Assembly (NCBI GenBank): GCA_963662155.1
Contig: OY759268.1
Location: 53,585,957 to 53,649,956 of the forward strand
Direction: 5' to 3'
DNA length: 64,000 bases
Origin: Lamellibrachia columna
Taxonomy: Eukaryota > Annelida > Polychaeta > Sabellida > Siboglinidae
Below, piece after piece: positions 15,738 through 30,700 of this stretch (the stretch's first letter is position 1; every line of letters starts with the position of its first letter). Both the position numbers and the translations under genes were made by a program. The notes below the pieces were generated by a model, which worked only from the letters and a program-made list of their open reading frames with translations, ran no database searches and was not told the origin of the DNA.

Positions 15738-18700
15738 TTTTGTGCACAGTTGCATATGAGATTTGAAATGATACCATATGTCAGTTGTTACACCTGTTGC
15801 GTAAGGACACAGTGGTCATTAGGCATGATGTTCGAGTTTCGTCAAAAAGACATAAATTCGTGATATTTTCACTCGAATTTCGAGGAAAGCGCTCTTTGTC
15901 GACGACGACGACAACGACGACAACGACGACGACAGTGGTAACATATCTAGTTAAATGCGAACATAAAAATGATACATCATCCGGTATTCGCAGCCTGTCA
16001 CCCATCAAAATACTAACAGGACTCGACGTTGCATAACTTCGGTGATCGAAACAGTACCGTTGTTTTAAACGTGATATGGCCTTAGCATTTCCTAAGTTTA
16101 ACTTCGTATCATATATATATTCCTACAATACCATACGGATTGTAAAGCATACTGGCTTAGAGGGTAATGGCGGCTTACCCATATATAATAATTAAAATTC
16201 CACATTCATGTTTTTCATTGCTTAGAACGGAAGCTGAGTTTTTGGAACAACTAGACTATGCAAAATCGTTCTCCACCCATTCCTGTTGTTGCCCCAGAAA
16301 TAATGGTCACCGAATTGGGTCTAGAAACGGGTACATGGCTAAAGCGATGTTTCAACTTCCAAACTTAATCTACAAGCATACATTCTGCTATACTAAATGA
16401 GCTTTGCGCATTTACTATTTGTCACTGCCCCTAAATGATTTCGTTGCAGGCTGGGCGATATAATTTTTTTTTCTTTTTTTTATGTTTCAATGGATTGACG
16501 CGCGCCGCGGAGCACCATGGGAAGCTACACATGAGAAATCGGTGGTGAACACTGTAAGGTTGCAGGGCAAGGACCACAGTCAGAATCCATCCGCCATTAC
16601 ATAGATAAAGAGTGCCTAGAAAAAATGATTTGTGCAGATTGGTTGTTTTAGTGAGAGCAGAATTTGTCTGAATGAGTGAGTGTAAGTGATGTTTTTTGTA
16701 CACAGTTGCATCTGAGATTTGAAATGATAACATTTGTCAGTTTTTACACCTGTTGCGTATGGACACAGTGGTCATTAGGCACGATGTTCGAGTTTCGTGA
16801 AAAAGACATAAATTCGTGATACTTTCACCCGAATTTCGAGGAAAGCGCTCTTTCTCGACAACGACGACGACGACGATGACAGTTGTAATATATCTAGTTA
16901 AATGCGAACATAAAAATTATACATCATCCGGTATTCGCAGCCTGTCACCCATCAAAATACTAACAGGTCTCGACGTTGCATAACTTCGGTGATCGGAAGA
17001 CAACCGTTGTTTTCAACGTGATATGTCCTTAGCATTTCCTAAGTTTGACTTCGTGTCATATATATATTCCTACAATACCATACGGATTGTAAAGCATACT
17101 GGCTTCGAGGGTAATGACGGCTTACCCATATATAATAATTAAAATTCCACATTCATGTTTTCCATTGCTTAGAACGGAACGCTGCTGAAGTAAGCATCTA
17201 CAGAAGTTTCTGTTTTAAGGGAATTATCAGACACGTACCCCTCTGGCAAACTTCGATATTAAGCTGAGTTTTTGGAACAACTAGATTATGCAAAATCGTT
17301 CTCCACCCATTCCTGTTGTTGCCCCGAAATAATTTGTCACCGAATTGGGTCCAGAAACGTGTACATGGCTAAAGCGATGTTTCAACTTCCAAACTTAATC
17401 TACAAGCATACATTCTGCTATACGAAATGAGCTTTGCGCATTTACTATTTGTCACTGCCCCTAAATGATTTCGTTGCAGGCTGGGCGATATCATTTTTTT
17501 TTCTTTTTTTTATGTTTCAATGGATTGAAGCGCGCCGCGGAGCACCATGGGAAGCTACACATGAGAAATCGGTGGTGAACACTGTAAGGTTGCAGGACAA
17601 GGACCACAGTCAGAATCCATCCGCCATTACATAGATAAAGAGTGCCTAGAAAAAATGATTTGTGCAGATTGGTTGTTTTAGAGAGAGCAGAATTTGTCTG
17701 AATGAGTGAGTGTAAGTGATGTTTTTTGTACACAGTTGCATCTGAGATTTGAAATGATACCATTTGTCAGTTTTTACACCTGTAGCGTATGGACACAGTG
17801 GTCATTAGGCACGATGTTCGAGTTTCGTGAAAAAGACATAAATTCGTGATACTTTCACCCGAATTTCGAGGAAAGCACTCTTTCTCGACAACGACGACGA
17901 CGACGATGACAGTGGTAATATATCTAGTTAAATGCGAACATAAAAATGATACATCATCCGGTATTCGCAGCCTGTCACCCATCAAAATACTAACAGGTTT
18001 CGACGTTGCATAACTTCGGTGATCGGAAGAGAAATGTTGTTTTAAACGTGATATGGCCTTAGCATTTCCTAAGTTTGACTTCGTATCATATATATATTCC
18101 TACAATACCATACGGATTGTAAAGCATACTGGCTTCGAGGGTAATGGCGGCTTACCCATATATAATAATTAAAATTCCACATTCATGTTTTTCATTGCTT
18201 AGAACGGAAACGCTGCTGAAGTAAGCGTCTACAGAAGTTTCTGTTTTAAGGGAATTATCTGACACGTACCTCTCTGGCAAACTTCGATATTAAGCTGAGT
18301 TTTTGGAACAACTAGATTATGCAAAATCGTTCTCCACCCATTCTTGTTATTGCCCCGAAATAATTTGTCACCGAATTGGGTCCTGAAACGTGTACATGGC
18401 TAAAGCGATGTTTCAACTTGTAAACTTAATCTACAAGCATGCATTCTGCTATACTAAATGAGCTTTGCGCAGTTACTATTTGTCACTGCCCCTAAATGTT
18501 ATCGTTGCAGGCTGGGCGATATATTTAAAAAAAAATTTTTTTATGTTTCAATGGATTGAAGCGCGCCGCGGAGCACCATGGGAAGCAACATGTGAGAAAT
18601 CGGTGTGTGGTCCCTGTAAGGTTGCAGGGCAAGGACCACAGTCAGAATCCATCCGCCATTACATAGATAAAGAGTGCCTAGAAAAAATGATTTGTGCAGA

Positions 18701-21700
18701 TTGGTTGCATTAGTGAGAGCAGAATTTGTCTGAATGAGTGAGTGTAAGTGATGTTTTTTCTGCAAAGTTGCATCTGAGATTTGAAATGATACCATTTGTC
18801 AGTTTTTACACATGTTGCGTATGGACACAGTGGTCATTAGGCACGATGTTGGAGTTTCGTGAAAAAGACATAAATTCTTGATACTTTCACTCGAATTTCG
18901 AGGAAAGCGCTCTTTCTCGACAACGACGACGACGACGATGACAGTGGTAATATATCTAGTTAAATGCGAACATAAAAATGATACATCATCCGGTATTCCT
19001 AGCCTGTCACCCATCAAAATACTAACAAGGTCTCGACGTTGCATAACTTCGGTGATCGAAAGAGTACCGTTGTTTTAAACGTGATATGGCCTTAGCATTT
19101 CCTAAGTTTAACTTCGTATCATATATATATTCCTACAATACCATACGGATTGTAAAGCATGCTGGCTTAGAGGGTAATGGCGGCTTACCCATATATAATC
19201 ATCAAAATTCCACATTCATGTTTTCCATTGCTTAGAACGGAACGCTGCTGAAGTAAGCGTCTACAGAAGTTTCTGTTTTAAGGGAATTATCTGACACGTA
19301 CCTCTCTGGCAAACTTCGATATTAAGCTGAGTTTTTGGAACAACTAGACTATGCAAAATCGTTCTCCACCCATTCCTGTTGTTGCCCCGAAATAATTTGT
19401 CACCGAATTGGGTCCTGAAACGTGTACATGGCTAAAGCGATATTTCAACTTGTAAACTTAATCTACAAGCATGCATTCTGCTATACTAAATGAGCTTTGC
19501 GCAGTTACTATTTGTCACTGCCCCTAAATGTTATCGTTGCAGGCTGGGCGATATATTTTATTTTTTTATTTTTATGTTCCAATGGATTGAAGCGCGCCGC
19601 GGAGCACAATGGGAAGCAACATGTGATAAATCGGTGTGTGGTCCCTGTAAAGTTGCAGGGCAAAGACCACAGTCAGAATCCATCCGCCATTACATAGATA
19701 AAGACTGCCTAGAAAAAATGATTTGTGCAGATTGGTTGCATTAGTGAGAGCAGAATTTGTCTGAATGAGTGAGTGTAAGTGATGTTTTTTTTGTACAGTT
19801 GCATCTGAGATTTGAAATGATACCATTTGTCAGTTTTTACACATGTTGCGTATGGACACAGTGGTCATTAGGCACGATGTTGGAGTTTCGTGAAAAAGAC
19901 ATAAATTCGTGATACTTTCACTCGAATTTCGAGGAAAGCGCTCTTTCTCGACAACGACGACGACGACGATGACAGTGGTAATATATCTAATTAAATGCGA
20001 ACATAAAAATGATACATCATCCGGTATTCCTAGCCTGTCACCCATCAAAATACTAACAAGGTCTCGACGTTGCATAACTTCGGTGATCGAAAGAGTACCG
20101 TTGTTTTAAACGTGATATGGCCTTAGCATTTCCTAAGTTTAACTTCGTATCATATATATATTCCTACAATACCATACGGATTGTAAAGCATACTGGCTTA
20201 GAGGATAATGGGGGCTTACCCATATATAATAATTAAAATTCCACATTCATGTTTTCCATTGCTTAGAACGGAACGCTGCTGAAGTAAGCGTCTACAGAAG
20301 TTTATGTTTTAAGGGATTTATCTGACACGTACCTCTCTGGCAAACTTCTATATTAAGCTGAGTTTTTGGAACAACTAGACTATGCAAAATCGTTCTCCAC
20401 CCATTCCTGTTGTTGCCCCGAAATACTTTGTCACCGAATTGGGTCCAGAAACGTGTACATGGCTAAAGCGATGTTTCAACTTCCAAACTTAATCTACAAG
20501 CATACATTCTGCTATACTAAATGAGCTTTGCGCATTTACTATTTGTCACTGCCCCTAAATGATTTCGTAGCAGGCTGGGCGATATCATTTTTTTTCTTTT
20601 TTTTATGCTTCAATGGATTGACGCGCGCCGCGGAGCACCATGGGAAGCTACACATGAGAAATCGGTGGTGAACACTGTAAGGTTGCAGGGCAAGGACCAC
20701 AGTCAGAATCCATCCGCCATTACATAGATAAAGAGTGCCTAGACAAAATTATTTGTGCAGATTGGTTGCATTAGTGAGAGCAGAATTTGTCTGAATGAGT
20801 GAGTGTAAGTGATGTTTTTTCTGCACAGTTGCATCTGAGATTTGAAATGATACCATTTGTCAGTTTTTACACATGTTGCGTATGGACACAGTGGTCATTA
20901 GGCACGATGTTCGAGTTTCGTGAAAAAGACATAAATTCGTGATACTTTCACTCGAATTTCGAGGAAAGCGCTCTTTCTCGACAACGACGACGACGACGAT
21001 GACAGTGGTAATATATCTAGTTAAATGCGAACATAAAAATGATACATCATCCGGTATTCCTAGCCTGTCACCCATCAAAATACTAACAACGTCTCGACGT
21101 TGCATAACTTCGGTGATCGAAAGAGTACCGTTGTTTTAAACGTGATATGGCCTTAGCATTTCCTAAGTTTAACTTCGTATCATATATATATTCCTACAAT
21201 ACCATACGGATTGTAAAGCATACTGGCTTCGAGGGTAATGGCGGCTTACCCATATATAATAATTAAAATTCCACATTCATGTTTTCCATTGCTTAGAACG
21301 GAAACGCTGCTGAAGTAAGCGTCTACAGAAGTTTATGTTTTAAGGGAATTATCTGACACGTACCTCTCTGGCAAACTTCGATATTAAGCTGAGTTTTTGG
21401 AACAACTAGACTATGCAAAATCGTTCTCCACCCATTCCTGTTGTTGCCCCGAAATACTTTGTCACCGAATTGGGTCCAGAAACGTGTACATGGCTAAAAC
21501 AATGTTTCAACTTCCAAACTTAATCTAAAAGCATACATTCTGCTATACTAAATGAGCTTTGCGCATTTACTATTTGTCACTGCCCCTAAATGATTTCGTT
21601 GCAGGCTGGGCGATATCATTTTTTTTCTTTTTTTTATGTTTCAATGGATTGACGCGCGCCGCTGAGCACCATGGGAAGCTACACATGAGAAATCGGTGGT

Positions 21701-24700
21701 GAACACTGTTAGGTTGCAGGGCAAGGACCACAGTCAGAATCCATCCGCCAATATATAGATAAAGAGTGCTAGAAAAAATGATTTGTGCAGATTGGTTGTT
21801 TTAGTGACAGCAGAATTTGTCTGAATGAGTGAGTGTAAGTGATGTTTTTTGTAGACAGTTCCATCTGAGATTTGAAATGATACCATATGTCAGTGTTTAC
21901 ACCTGTTGCGTATGGACACACTGGTCATTAGGCACGATGTTCGAGTTTCGTAAAAAAGACATAAATTCGTGATACTTTCACTCGAATTTCGAGGAAAGCG
22001 CTCTTTCTCGACAACGACGACGACGACGATGACAGTGGTAATATATCTAGTTAAATGCGAACATAAAAATGATACATCATCCGGTATTCCTAGCCTGTCA
22101 CCCATCAAAATACTAACAAGGTCTCGACGTTGCATAACTTCGGTGATCGAAAGAGTACCGTTGTTTTAAACGTGATATGGCCTTAGCATTTCCTAAGTTT
22201 AACTTCGTATCATATATATATTCCTACAATACCATACGGATTGTAAAGCATACGGGCTTAGAGGGTAATGGCGGCTTACCCTTATATAATAATTAAAATT
22301 CCACATTCATGTTTTCCATTGCTTAGAACGGAACGCTGCTGAAGTAAGCGTCTACAGAAGTTTATGTTTTAAGGGAATTATCTGACACGTACCTCTCTGG
22401 CAAACTTCGATATTAAGCTGAGTTTTTGGAACAACTAGACTATGCAAAATCGTTCTCCACCCATTCCTGTTGTTGCCCCGAAATAATTTGTCACCGAATT
22501 GGGTCCTGAAACGTGTACATGGCTAAAGCGATGTTTCAACTTGTAAACTTAATCTACAAGCATGCATTCTGCTATACTAAATGAGCTTTGCGCAGTTACA
22601 ATTTGTCACTGCCCCTAAATGTTATCGTTGCAGGCTGGGCGATATATTTAAAAAAAAAAAATTATGTTTCAATGGATTGAAGCGCGCCGCGGAGCACCAT
22701 GGGAAGCAACATGTGAGAAATCGGTGTGTGGTCCCTCTAAGGTTGCAGGGCAAGGACCACAGTCAGAATCCATCCGCCATTACATAGATAAAGAGTGCCT
22801 AGAAAAAATTATTTGTGCAGATTGGTTGCATTAGTGAGAGCAGAATTTGTCTGAATGAGTGAGTGTAAGTGATGTTTTTTCTGCACAGTTGCATCTGAGA
22901 TTTGAAATGATACCATTTGTCAGTTTTTACACATGTTGCGTATGGACACAGTGGTCATTAGGCACGATGTTCGAGTTTCGTGAAAAAGACATAAATTCGT
23001 GATACTTTCACTCGAATTTCGAGGAAAGCGCTCTTTCTCGACAACGACGACGACGACGATGACAGTGGTAATATATCTAGTTAAATGCGAACATAAAAAT
23101 GATACATCATCCGGTATTCCTAGCCTGTCACCCATCAAAATACTAACAAGGTCTCGACGTTGCATAACTTCGGTGATCGAAAGAGTACCGTTGTTTTAAA
23201 CGTGATATGGCCTTAGCATTTCCTAAGTTTAACTTCGTATCATATATATATTCCTACAATACCATACGGATTGTAAAGCATACGGGCTTAGAGGGTAATG
23301 GCGGCTTACCCTTATATAATAATTAAAATTCCACATTCATGTTTTCCATTGCTTAGAACGGAACGCTGCTGAAGTAAGCGTCTACAGAAGTTTATGTTTT
23401 AAGGGAATTATCTGACACGTACCTCTCTGGCAAACTTCGATATTAAGCTGAGTTTTTGGAACAACTAGACTATGCAAAATCGTTCTCCACCCATTCCTGT
23501 TGTTGCCCCGAAATAATTTGTCACCGAATTGGGTCCTGAAACGTGTACATGGCTAAAGCGATGTTTCAACTTGTAAACTTAATCTACAAGCATGCATTCT
23601 GCTATACTAAATGAGCTTTGCGCAGTTACAATTTGTCACTGCCCCTAAATGTTATCGTTGCAGGCTGGGCGATATATTTAAAAAAAAAAAATTATGTTTC
23701 AATGGATTGAAGCGCGCCGCGGAGCACCATGGGAAGCAACATGTGAGAAATCGGTGTGTGGTCCCTCTAAGGTTGCAGGGCAAGGACCACAGTCAGAATC
23801 CATCCGCCATTACATAGATAAAGAGTGCCTAGAAAAAATTATTTGTGCAGATTGGTTGCATTAGTGAGAGCAGAATTTGTCTGAATGAGTGAGTGTAAGT
23901 GATGTTTTTTCTGCACAGTTGCATCTGAGATTTGAAATGATACCATTTGTCAGTTTTTACACATGTTGCGTATGGACACAGTGGTCATTAGGCACGATGT
24001 TCGAGTTTCGTGAAAAAGACATAAATTCGTGATACTTTCACTCGAATTTCGAGGAAAGCGCTCTTTCTCGACAACGACGACGACGACGATGACAGTGGTA
24101 ATATATCTAGTTAAATGCGAACATAAAAATGATACATCATCCGGTATTCCTAGCCTGTCACCCATCAAAATACTAACAAGGTCTCGACGTTGCATAACTT
24201 CGGTGATCGAAAGAGTACCGTTGTTTTAAACGTGGTATGGCCTTAGCATTTCCTAAGTTTAACTTCGTATCATATATATATTCCTACAATACCATACGGA
24301 TTGTAAAGCATACTGGCTTAGAGGGTAATGGCGGCTTACCCATATATAATAATTAAAATTCCACATTCATGTTTTCCATTGCTTAGAACGGAACGCTGCT
24401 GAAGTAAGCGTCTACAGAAGTTTATGTTTTAAGGGAATTATCTGACACGTACCTCTCTGGCAAACTTCGATATTAAGCTGAGTTTTTGGAACAACTAGAT
24501 TATGCAAAATCGTTCTCCACCCATTCCTGTTGTTGCCCCGAAATACTTTGTCACCGAATTGGGTCCAGAAATTTGTACATGGCTAAAGCGATGTTTCAAC
24601 TTCCAAACTTAATCTACAATCATACATTCTGCAATACTAAATGAGCTTTGCGCATTTACAATTTGTCACTGCCCCTAAATGATTTCGTTGCAGGCTGGGC

Positions 24701-27700
24701 GATATATTTTTTTTTCTTTATTTTATGTTTCAATGGATTGACGCGCGCCGCGGAGCACCATTGGAAGCTACACATGAGAAATCGGTAGTGAACACTGTAA
24801 GGTTGCAGTGCAAGGACCACAGTCAGAATCCATCCGCCATTACATAGATAAAGAGTGCCTAGAAAAAATTATTTGTGCAGATTGGTTGTTTTAGTGAGAG
24901 CAGAATTTGTCTGAATGAGTGAGTGTAAGTGATGTTTTTTGTACACAGTTGCATCTGAGATTTGAAATGATAACATTTGTCAGTTTTTACACATGTTGCG
25001 TATGGACACAGTGGTCATTAGGCAATATGTTCGAGTTTCGTGAAAAAGACATAAATTCGTGATACTTTCACCCGAATTTCGAGGAAAGCGCTCTTTCTCG
25101 ACAACGACGACGACGACGATGACAGTGGTAATATATCTAGTTAAATGCGAACATAAAAATGATACATCATCCGGTATTCCTAGCCTGTCACCCATCAAAA
25201 TACTAACAAGGTCTCGACGTTGCATAACTTCGGTGATCGAAAGAGTACCGTTGTTTTAAACGTGATATGGCCTTAGCATTTCCTAAGTTTAACTTCGTAT
25301 CATATATATATTCCTACAATACAATACGGATTGTAAAGCATACTGGCTTAGAGGGTAATGGCGGCTTACCCATATATAATAAATAAAATTCCACATTCAT
25401 GTTTTCCATTGTTTAGAACGGAACGTTGCTGAAGTAAGCGTCTACAGAAGTTTCTGTTTTAAGGGAATTATCTGACACGTACCTCTCTGGCAAACTTCGA
25501 TATTAAGCTGAGTTTTTGGAACAACTAGATTATGCAAAATCGTTCTCCACCCATTCCTTTTGTTGCCCCGAAATAATTTGTCACCGAATTGGGTCCTGAA
25601 ACGTGTACATGGCTAAAGCGATGTTTCAACTTGTAAACTTAATCTACAAGCATGCATTCTGCTATACTAAATGAGCTTTGCGCAGTTACTATTTGCCACT
25701 GCCCCTAAATGTTATCGTTGCAGGCTGGGCGATATATTTAAAAAAAAAATTATGTTTCAATGGATTGAAGCGCGCCGCGGAGCACCACGGGAAGCAACAT
25801 GTGAGAAATCGGTGTGTGGTCCCTCTAAGGTTGCAGGGCAAGGACCACAGTCAGAATCCATCCGCCATTACATAGATAAAGAGTGCCTAGAAAAAATTAT
25901 TTGTGCAGATTGGTTGCATTAGTGAGAGCAGAATTTGTCTGAATGAGTGAGTGTAAGTGATGTTTTTCTGCACAGTTGCATCTGAGATTTGAAATGATAC
26001 CATTTGTCAGTTTTTACACATGTTGCGTATGGACACAGTGGTCATTAGGCACGATGTTCGAGTTTCGTGAAAAAGACATAAATTCGTGATACTTTCACTC
26101 GAATTTCGAGGAAAGCGCTCTTTCTCGACAACGACGACGACGACGATGACAGTGGTAATATATCTAGTTAAATGCGAACATAAAAATGATACATCATCCG
26201 GTATTCCTAGCCTGTCACCCATCAAAATACTAACAAGGTCTCGACGTTGCATAACTTCGGTGATCGAAAGAGTACCGTTGTTTTAAACGTGGTATGGCCT
26301 TAGCATTTCCTAAGTTTAACTTCGTATCATATATATATTCCTACAATACCATACGGATTGTAAAGCATACTGGCTTCGAGGGTAATGGCGGCTTACCCAT
26401 ATATAATAATAAAAAATCCACATTCATGTTTTCCATTGCTTAGAACGGAACGCTGCTGAAGTAAGCGTCTACAGAAGTTTATGTTTTAAGGGAATTATCT
26501 GACACGTACCTCTCTGGCAAACTTCGATATTAAGCTGAGTTTTTGGAACAACTAGATTATGCAAAATCGTTCTCTACCCATTCCTGTTGTTGCCCCGAAA
26601 TACTTTGTCACCGAATTGGGTCCAGAAACGTGTACATGGCTAAAGCGATGTTTCAACTTCCAAACTTAATCTACAAGCATACATTCTGCTATACTAAATG
26701 AGCTTTGCGCATTTACAATTTGTCACTGCCCCTAAATGATTTCGTTGCAGGCTGGGCGATATATTTTTTTTTCTTTTTTTTATGTTTCAATGGATTGACG
26801 CGCGCCGCGGAGCACCATTGGAAGCTACACATGAGAAATCGGTAGTGAACACTGTAAGGTTGCAGTGCAAGGACCACAGTCAGAATCCATCCGCCATTAC
26901 ATAGATAAATAGTGCCTAGAAAAAATTATTTGTGCAGATTGGTTGTTTTAGTGAGAGCAGAATTTGTCTGAATGAGTGAGTGTAAGTGATGTTTTTTGTA
27001 CACAGTTGCATCTGAGATTTGAAATGATAACATTTGTCAGTTTTTACACATGTTGCGTATGGACACAGTGGTCATTAGGCACGATGTTCGAGTTTCGTGA
27101 AAAAGACATAAATTCGTGATACTTTCACCCGAATTTCGAGGAAAGCGCTCTTTCTCGACAACGACGACGACGACGATGACAGTGGTAATATATCTAGTTA
27201 AATGCGAACATAAAAATGATACATCATCCGGTATTCCTAGCCTGTCACCCATCAAAATACTAACAAGGTCTCGACGTTGCATAACTTCGGTGATCGAAAG
27301 AGTACCGTTGTTTTAAACGTGGTATGGCCTTAGCATTTCCTAAGTTTAACTTCGTATCATATATATATTCCTACAATACCATACGGATTGTAAAGCATAC
27401 TGGCTTAGAGGGTAATGGCGGCTTACCCATATATAATAATAAAAAATCCACATTCATGTTTTCCATTGCTTAGAACGGAACGCTGCTGAAGTAAGCGTCT
27501 ACAGAAGTTTATGTTTTAAGGGAATTATCTGACACGTACCTCTCTGGCAAACTTCGATATTAAGCTGAGTTTTTGGAACAACTAGATTATGCAAAATCGT
27601 TCTCTACCCATTCCTGTTGTTGCCCCGAAATACTTTGTCACCGAATTGGGTCCAGAAACGTGTACATGGCTAAAGCGATGTTTCAACTTCCAAACTTAAT

Positions 27701-30700
27701 CTACAAGCATACATTCTGCTATACTAAATGAGCTTTGCGCATTTACAATTTGTCACTGCCCCTAAATGATTTCGTTGCAGGCTGGGCGAAATATTTTTTT
27801 TTCTTTTTTTTATGTTTCAATGGATTGACGCGCGCCGCGGAGCACCATTGGAAGCTACACATGAGAAATCGGTAGTGAACACTGTAAGGTTGCAGTGCAA
27901 GGACCACAGTCAGAATCCATCCGCCATTACATAGATAAAGAGTGCCTAGAAAAAATTATTTGTGCAGATTGGTTGTTTTAGTGAGAGCAGAATTTGTCTG
28001 AATGAGTGAGTGTAAGTGATGTTTTTTGTACACAGTTGCATCTGAGATTTGAAATGATAACATTTGTCAGTTTTTACACATGTTGCGTATGGACACAGTG
28101 GTCATTAGGCACGATGTTCGAGTTTCGTGAAAAAGACATAAATTCGTGATACTTTCACCCGAATTTCGAGGAAAGCGCTCTTTCTCGACAACGACGACGA
28201 CGACGATGACAGTGGTAATATATCTAGTTAAATGCGAACATAAAAATGATACATCATCCGGTATTCCTAGCCTGTCACCCATCAAAATACTAACAAGGTC
28301 TCGACGTTGCATAACTTCGGTGATCGAAAGAGTACCGTTGTTTTAAACGTGATATGGCCTTAGCATTTCCTAAGTTTAACTTCGTATCATATATATATTC
28401 CTACAATACCATACGGATTGTAAAGCATGCTGGCTTAGAGGGTAATGGCGGCTTACCCATATATAATCATCAAAATTCCACATTCATGTTTTCCATTGCT
28501 TAGAACGGAACGCTGCTGAAGTAAGCGTCTAAAGAAGTTTCTGTTTTAAGGAAATTATCTGACACGTACCTCTCTGGCAAACTTCGATATTAAGCTGAGT
28601 TTTTGGAACAACTAGACTATGCAAAATCGTTTTCCACCCATTCCTGTTGTTGCCCCGAAATAATTTGTCACCGAATTGGGTCCTGAAACGTGTACATGGC
28701 TAAAGCGATGTTTCAACTTGTAAACTTAATCTACAAGCATGCATTCTGCTATACTAAATGAGCTTTGCGCAGTTACTATTTGTCACTGCCCCTAAATGTT
28801 ATCGTTGCAGGCTGGGCGATATATTTAAAAAAAAAATTATGTTTCAATGGATTGAAGCGCGCCGCGGAGCACCATGGGAAGCAACATGTGAGAAATCGGT
28901 GTGTGTGGTCCCTCTAAGGTTGCAGGGCAAGGACCACAGTCAGAATCCATCCGCCATTACATAGATAAAGAGTGCCTAGAAAAAATTATTTGTGCAGATT
29001 GGATGCATTAGTGAGAGCAGAATTTGTCTGAATGAGTGAGTGTAAGTGATGTTTTTTCTGCACAGTTGCATCTGAGATTTGAAATGATACCATTTGTCAG
29101 TTTTTACACATGTTGCGTATGGACACAGTGGTCATTAGGCACGATGTTCGAGTTTCGTAAAAAAGACATAAATTCGTGATACTTTCACTCGAATTTCGAG
29201 GAAAGCGCTCTTTCTCGACAACGACGACGACGACGATGACAGTGGTAATATATCTAGTTAAATGCGAACATAAAAATGATACATCATCCGGTATTCCTAG
29301 CCTGTCACCCATCAAAATACTAACAAGGTCTCGACGTTGCATAACTTCGGTGATCGAAAGAGTACCGTTGTTTTAAACGTGATATGGCCTTAGCATTTCC
29401 TAAGTTTAACTTCGTATCATATATATATTCCTACAATACCATACGGATTGTAAAGCATACTGGCTTAGAGGGTAATGGCGGCTTACCCATATATAATAAT
29501 AAAAAATCCACATTCATGTTTTCCATTGCTTAGAACGGAACGCTGCTGAAGTAAGCGTCTACAGAAGTTTATGTTTTAAGGGAATTATCTGACACGTACC
29601 TCTCTGGCAAACTGCGATATTAAGCTGAGTTTTTGGAACAACTAGATTATGCAAAATCGTTCTCTACCCATTCCTGTTGTTGCCCCGAAATACTTTGTCA
29701 CCGAATTGGGTCCAGAAACGTGTACATGGCTAAAGCGATGTTTCAACTTCCAAACTTAATCTACAAGCATACATTCTGCTATACTAAATGAGCTTTGCGC
29801 ATTTACAATTTGTCACTGCCCCTAAATGATTTCGTTGCAGGCTGGGCGATATATTTTTTTTTCTTTTTTTTATGTTTCAATGGATTGACGCGCGCCGCGG
29901 AGCACCATTGGAAGCTACACATGAGAAATCGGTAGTGAACACTGTAAGGTTGCAGTGCAAGGACCACAGTCAGAATCCATCCGCCATTACATAGATAAAG
30001 AGTGCCTAGAAAAAATTATTTGTGCAGATTGGTTGTTTTAGTGAGAGCAGAATTTGTCTGAATGAGTGAGTGTAAGTGATGTTTTTTGTACACAGTTGCA
30101 TCTGAGATTTGAAATGATAACATTTGTCAGTTTTTACACATGTTGCGTATGGACACAGTGGTCATTAGGCACGATGTTCGAGTTTCGTGAAAAAGACATA
30201 AATTCGTGATACTTTCACCCGAATTTCGAGGAAAGCGCTCTTTCTCGACAACGACGACGACGACGATGACAGTGGTAATATATCTAGTTAAATGCGAACA
30301 TAAAAATGATACATCATCCGGTATTCCTAGCCTGTCACCCATCAAAATACTAACAAGGTCTCGACGTTGCATAACTTCGGTGATCGAAAGAGTACCGTTG
30401 TTTTAAACGTGATATGGCCTTAGCATTTCCTAAGTTTAACTTCGTATCATATATATATTCCTACAATACCATACGGATTGTAAAGCATGCTGGCTTAGAG
30501 GGTAATGGCGGCTTACCCATATATAATCATCAAAATTCCACATTCATGTTTTCCATTGCTTAGAACGGAACGCTGCTGAAGTAAGCGTCTAAAGAAGTTT
30601 CTGTTTTAAGGAAATTATCTGACACGTACCTCTCTGGCAAACTTCGATATTAAGCTGAGTTTTTGGAACAACTAGACTATGCAAAATCGTTTTCCACCCA

